Positions 59,369-64,000 of a stretch of DNA of 64,000 nucleotides are shown here, in pieces. The position numbers and the translations under genes are program-made. This DNA is from Primula veris (taxonomy: Eukaryota > Streptophyta > Magnoliopsida > Ericales > Primulaceae): positions 21,704,481 through 21,768,480 of the forward strand of contig OY821746.1 of the NCBI GenBank assembly GCA_963682055.1, read 5' to 3'. The notes under the pieces are model-generated. The model made no database searches. It worked only from the letters and a program-made list of their open reading frames with translations, and was not told the origin of the DNA. Each line of letters starts with the position of its first letter. Within the stretch, counting starts at the first letter, position 1.

Positions 59369-59407
59369 CGCAAGGCGTAGGTCATTATTTCAAATCCGGT
59401 GAGGGCT
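59369..59407 (+). pseudogene. 3' half of a third trnT-like copy
   Basis: CGCAAGGCGTAGGTCATTAT, then TTCAAATCCGGTGAGGGCT: anticodon-arm remainder, T arm and acceptor end only. Confidence 0.5.
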
Positions 59408-59560
59408 TTTAATCCATAAAAAGTGATCTGATTTCCTTTTAATACTTGGTTAGGGAACAGAGAATAACAAAAGTTTCCTTGGTTAGGGAACGTATTACTA
59501 AAAACTTTTTCCAAGTTTTCTATGGAATTATTGTATGTTTTTCTAGTTACATATGTAGTT

Positions 59561-61500
59561 TGTTTGACTCCTTTTAATCAATAATTGTTTGCCTAATTGG
59601 ATCGACGGAATTGGTTCTTTCTGCAAAACTTTTAAATCTTGTAGATAAATGGATATTAGTAATAGTTTGTGAATTCTTGTTTTTTTCCGGATAATAGTCT
59701 ATTGTTCGCCAGTTATGTGTGTAAACTAACCCCTTATAATAGATTACTGTTTGTCTCTTTAATGGACAACTATTCAGTTTCATAGACTAACAGATATTCT
59801 TAATCACTGTGTATTTGTTGATTTCTTGAAAGTTACTTGATTATTTGCCAGTTTATATGTGTTTATCATTCTTTTCCTTGTTACATTTGAAAATATATCA
59901 TTGTAGCATTCTTTTGCTCATGCCTCAGTGTTCATGTTGTCTGAAATTTAGTTTTTTGGTTTGCGATTTGTCGTTGTCTTATTATTTTCCATGTTAAGTA
60001 GCAATAATTTTAGCAATAGCTATATCTCATTGTAACGTCAGAAAAAAACAACTCCCACGATCCAATTAAGTACCAATGTTGCTTAATTGGTCCAAAGTTT
60101 TCTTATTTTTTCTGTGACAGCCTTTTAATTCTCTAGACCAATAGATATTTGTAGTCCCTGTATACTGTTTCTTTTTAATTTGAAAATATTCTGCTGTTTC
60201 CCGGTAATAGTTGTATTTCATTGTTTTATGTCCCTTGTTAGGAATAATTTTTTTAGCATTCTAGTGTAGATGCTATCTGAATATATTTGTTTCGTTTGTT
60301 ATTTGATGATGTATTAATTTACATTTTGAGTACGTTGGAACCGCAATCATTGTAGTCATAGTTGTTTAATGGGATCGGAGGAGTTATATGATCATACTGT
60401 AACATCCCAACAATATATGTTGCTTAATTGTTGCTAAATGTATATGCATCAGTTTTCATGTAATCTGAATTTAACTTTTGTTTTCTGATTTATTGTCCTG
60501 TTATGGGTAAGGCCGAACAAGTAAATTGTTGCTGAATGATCGTGGAAAATGTTTCTTTCTGTAAGAACCTTTCTATTCTGTAGACTAAAAGATGTTCGTA
60601 GTCAATGTAAACTGTTGATTTTTGTGGACATTATGGTACTGTTTGTCCTTTATACGTGTATTTTAGAGTTTTCTTTATCTTGTTATGACTGAGAATAACC
60701 TATCGTAGCATTATGTTAGGCTCGTTCTGTTTCCTGTCCATGTTAAGTATGATTGACTTGAAAATACTATAGCATTCTGTTAGCCTCGTTCTTTTTCCTG
60801 TTCATGTTAAGTATGATTGACCTGAAAATATTATAGTCATGGTTGTTTAATCATATCAGAGGAGTTATACGTTACAGTAACATCCCAACAATTTATAGTT
60901 TACCTGCTACATTAATGCTTGAGTGAGTGTAATTTTATTGTTTTTGCTGGGTTTTTGAGTTTACGTCTTTTTTAACTAATATTTTACATTGTTTAAGGAA
61001 TAATTTGGTTTTCTCATAGGGTCTTTGAACTTTGACAAACCATTCAGATATAATAAACCACTTTGGAGGAACCCATTTGGGATTTCATTGAAAAGGGTCT
61101 ATTACCAGGCTTTAGAATTCACTTTGTAACATTTATGCTCTGTCATTGGTAGTATTTGTTTTTACTGGCAAGGGTTATATCTGAGAGGATCTGAATCAGT
61201 TTGGTTTTGTGAATTTGGCCTCTTGGGCCTTTAAACTGAATTTATATTAAATATTCATTGGTCTGTGATTATTTTTACATTCTCAGAATTATTATTCTTT
61301 TTCGTCAGTTGCTAATTTATTCGAAATCATTCATCAGCTACATGAAATATTGTTTTTCTTTCCCTTAATCGAGATTGTTGATTCATCATGCCATGCATTG
61401 GGTTATACTCTTATATCAACTTATGTGACTAATACGATTATTTTTTTGACCTCACATTCTTTTAGTATCTATTGTCATAATCTGTTTAGTTGAACTGGTG
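59561..61500. other. Right end of the T-rich array, no gene
   Basis: Contains a short duplication: AGCATTCTGTTAGCCTCGTT and a neighbour near 60705 and 60773, plus words shared with block B (CTGTAGACTAA...GTAGTCA). No ORF of note. Confidence 0.45.
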
Positions 61501-61690
61501 ATGAAATTTCGTTAGCGTAATTTCTTTCTACAATGGTGACTAAATGAGTAGCATCACATTGTACAATGAAGCCAGAGTGTTTAATAGGGAGACTTGCTCA
61601 GGAACCCCATTACTACTGCCTAGTGGACCAAACTAGCTTCTCGAAATTGTTAGGAGCTCAGCTCACAAAGTTGTATACAAGTAAGGTTAA

Positions 61691-61810
61691 TGTTAGAATA
61701 GTCTTACATCGTTTAGGCATTGATAAAGTCAATGATTAAAATATGACTCTCTTTCCCTACTAATAGGCCTCCTAGTTAGTGGAATTAATTGGAGGTCGAT
61801 TCCACTTTAA
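61691..61810 (+). repeat. LTR fragment of TRIM type
   Basis: TGTTAGAATAGTCTTACATC is a common start of plant TRIM-like LTRs. No partner LTR or primer site next to it. Confidence 0.35.
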
Positions 61811-61899
61811 AATAATTATTATGTTTTAGTACTACTTGTATTTTTTATTAGCATAAGATACCATTTTAAAACATTTTAATTTGGTTTTGGTAGCATGTA

Positions 61900-62450
61900 C
61901 TCTAAATATAAAACTGGCCCAAATTATGTTTTTCTCCATTAACCCAAAACATTTTCTCTCTCTACAATAATACACATCACTCCACCACGACTTGACCGAA
62001 GCTCCGTTGGTGCTTCGGCGACGGAGCTCCGATGAACATCTCTTCTCTCTTTCATGTGAACTTATTCTACAACCCCCAGATCTATATATACATATCTATG
62101 CAACATATATACACACATATATACATATATATACACATATATGCATATCATCAAACGACGATGAAGGTACGGATCAGCACTACCTACTTTCTTTGTATAT
62201 ATACCTCCCATTCTCTCTACCCCGAATCTCTCTCTCTATCTGTGGGCATGTGGTGACGGACGTCGTCGACTATTGGACGAAGCTGTGCCCAGGTGGCGGT
62301 GGTAGGTGGTGGGCGGTAGAAGCTCTGGACTGTGATTTGAAAGGTTCATGGGACTGTTTTTGGAAATTCAAAATAGTCCCTAAGTTTAATGCATCTATGA
62401 ATTTAACTCAGACTGCAAATAAAACAAATTTGATCAGTTTTTTTTAAAGG
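61900..62450. other. Microsatellite-bearing stretch, gene not supported
   Basis: TATACA/TACATA and CT runs at about 62080-62240. A 151-codon open frame here is mostly translated microsatellite (YIHIY runs), so I do not call a gene. A GC-richer patch at 61985-62035 and 62240-62330 could be a decayed exon or UTR. Confidence 0.4.
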
Positions 62451-63180
62451 GATTAGTCTATTAGACTGTCCAATAAATTATCGATTAATGTACAAGTTGT
62501 ATTAGACTATCTGAAAATAATTGTATTAGAGTGTAAAGAAAATTAGTCTATTAATTTGTCCATTAGATTGTCAATAATTAGATTTTCAAAAATTATATTG
62601 TTAAACTTTTTGAATTAGATTGTCAAAAGTTTTGTATTAGATTGTCAAAATATTCGAATTATATTGTCAAAATTTTGAATTAGATTGTCAAAATTAGTGC
62701 CAAAACAATTGTATTAGATTGTCAAAAATGTTATTTAGATGGTAAAAAAAAACGTATTAGACTGTCAATTTTTTTTTATTAAATTGCCGAAAAAAATGAA
62801 TTATATTGTTAACAATTTTGTATTAGATTGTTAAAAAAATTGGATTAAATTGTAGATTGCCATAAAAATTGCATTAGATTGTCAAAAATTTTGTATTAGA
62901 TTGTTATAAAAATTGCATTAGACTGTCACAAAATTTTATTAGATTGTCAAAAAAATCATTAGATTGTCAAAAAAAATATATTAAATTACCAAAAAAAGTT
63001 ATTAGATTGTCAAAAATTTGTATTAGATTGTCAAAACAATTGTATTAGATTGTCACAAAAATTGTATTATATTTTCTACTAGATTGTCAAATTTTTGTAT
63101 TAGATTGTCGATAATTTGCATTATATTTTCAAAAAAATTATATTAGATTATCAAAAAAATTGCAATATATTTTTAGAATT
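62450..63180 (+). repeat. Minisatellite, about 19-20-bp units ATTAGATTGTCAAAAAATTG
   Basis: Over 30 degenerate head-to-tail copies of TATTAGATTGTCAAAA with variable A/T linkers. Confidence 0.9.
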
Positions 63181-63460
63181 TTTTAAATTTTTTTCCAAAT
63201 TTTTAATTTTTTTTTTCCAAATGTTATAAATTTTCTGGATTTTTTTTCCAGATTTTTATAGTTTTTTTTTTTGAGTTTTTTTGTCAACGCCGGAGACCGG
63301 TCCATTTTTTTACAAAATTTTTTATTTTTTTTGGATTTTTGTAAAAAAGTAATTTTTTTTTTTAATTTTAATTTTTTTTCCAATTTTTTATAATTTTTTA
63401 TTTTTTTATTTTTACATTTTTTTAAGTTTGGTCAACGTCGGAGACTGCTCAATGGCTTGG
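63181..63460. repeat. T-rich flank with repeated GTCAACG(C/T)CGGAGAC
   Basis: Poly-T/A sequence in which the GC-rich phrase GTCAACGCCGGAGAC (63283-63297) recurs as GTCAACGTCGGAGAC (63431-63445). It continues directly from the minisatellite and may be the arm of one element. Confidence 0.5.
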
Positions 63461-63539
63461 TAATTGATAAACTTTTATTGGGCCAAATGTGTTGGCTTAT
63501 GTGTATTAGCAAGAGCTACTAATTTGCAATAAATAGTTT

Positions 63540-63841
63540 GAAAGTGTTACTAATTCTTAAATAAGTAGTTTTAATGGGTAACAATCAAAAATTGCCTACT
63601 TTTACTGAGGAATAGATGAGTTTCAACATGGTATCAAAGCGGACCTAACGATATTGGGCTCACTTCCATCCATTTAATATGTCCGCTTGTAGGACCCTTG
63701 AAATATCGGGCCACGGGCGAGTGAGAATATTAGAGTAATTATCTCACATCGACTAAAATATGATCTAACATGTGGTTTATAATAAGTAACCATCATTATC
63801 ATTACGAGGCTTTTTAATGGTAATTTATGTGAGGTTCAACA
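63540..63841 (+). mobile_element. TRIM-like miniature LTR retrotransposon
   Basis: A diverged left LTR ends GAGTTTCAACA, followed at about 63631 by TGGTATCAAAGC, one mismatch from the initiator-Met primer site TGGTATCAGAGC. A short non-coding centre ends in GGGCCACGGGCGAGTGAG, a purine-rich tract. A right LTR (about 63728-63841) starts TATTAGAGTAATTATCTCAC and ends GAGGTTCAACA. Size and lack of genes fit TRIM. Confidence 0.6.
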
Positions 63842-64000
63842 GTTAATATGATGCATGATGCATCTATGACAGAAAATACATTTTAAAATTTGAACATGAC
63901 ACCAAAAACCAGTAAGGTTAATGTTGTACTACATTTATTCGCTTCAATTTTGTATCAAAAACACTATTAACTTCCACTACCTGCGCTTTGAGGATTGTTT
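63842..64000. other. Window end, nothing recognised
   Basis: AT-rich, no ORF. Confidence 0.5.

Larger units (their letters stand above)
27590..61500 (+). repeat. Array of diverged segmental duplications, T-rich, no credible gene
   Basis: Four families of blocks recur in mosaic order. A (landmark ACTTATTGGGTC...CATCAACTTAATCGATAG): 27590-29320, 40350-41940, 46140-46960, 52310-54440, 55210-56750. B (GTTGACTGTTTATT...GATGTGGTCCTG...GCTCGCTCAGGTTC): 29321-30905, 30906-32600, 38550-40060, 41941-43500, and shorter at 35825-36600, 45785-46140, 48990-49800 and 56755-57184. C (AACATGAGGCTGCTCAAGTC): 34780-35240, 47195-47560, 54441-55010. D (TTGGTCCCAGATCC...CATTAGCATGATC): 36890-38030, 49960-51520, 57590-59560. 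The + strand is strongly T-rich, as in plant introns. ORFs are short and unconserved. Confidence 0.75.

Noticed and set aside
61992..62447. 151-codon ORF
   Set aside because: Most of it is a translated TATACA microsatellite; no domain and no similar sequence that I recognise.

Overview
The window looks like nuclear DNA of a eudicot plant. It is AT-rich and has spliced genes with GT-AG introns, plant LTR retrotransposons and MITEs, and plastid-derived tRNA sequence. I cannot name the genus from this window. Only two host genes are convincing: a two-coding-exon SNW/SKIP-domain splicing and transcription cofactor (11155-13352, +), and a small DUF761-type protein of the Avr9/Cf-9 rapidly-elicited-146 kind (14744-15334, +).

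Left part (1-8.9 kb). Degenerate copies of one host unit, a plastid-transit-peptide-like first exon plus part of its intron on the minus strand, lie at 1-2130 and again at 7326-7720. Between them sits a truncated LTR-element fragment (about 2138-6354). It has a 568-bp LTR-like end and four antisense coiled-coil ORFs. Each ORF has its own TATA box and AATAAA signal, and the four fall into two paralogous pairs. I regard this mini-gene array as the most unusual coding content in the window.

Gene part (8.9-16.2 kb). SKIP has a CT-rich promoter and a predicted 2.1-kb 5'-leader intron built mostly of tandem repeats of about 210-225 bp. A hAT-type MITE with a perfect 8-bp target-site duplication separates it from the DUF761 gene.

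Nested mobile DNA (16.2-24.8 kb). A fold-back element with A/T-rich inverted arms, a core of about 20-bp tandem repeats and a tRNA-derived segment was split by a Ty1/copia element (17780-24633, minus orientation). The copia LTRs differ at only 2 of 215 bases, but gag, integrase, RT and RNase H are all broken. Its interior carries many small hairpins with different stems around a near-constant loop, (A/T)CGAC(A/T)GG.

Right part (24.8-64 kb). There is a LINE remnant, a CACTA end and an ACCGAA-rich element. From about 27.6 to 61.5 kb lies a T-rich array of diverged segmental duplications in which I find no credible protein gene. The array shows MITE filled and empty sites, two copies of a plastid-trnT-like tRNA with an altered anticodon, a nearly perfect 172-bp palindrome with a target duplication, and a 319-bp tandem duplication. 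The window ends with a minisatellite of about 19-20 bp and a TRIM-like element. All family assignments rest on motif recognition by eye; no database search was possible.
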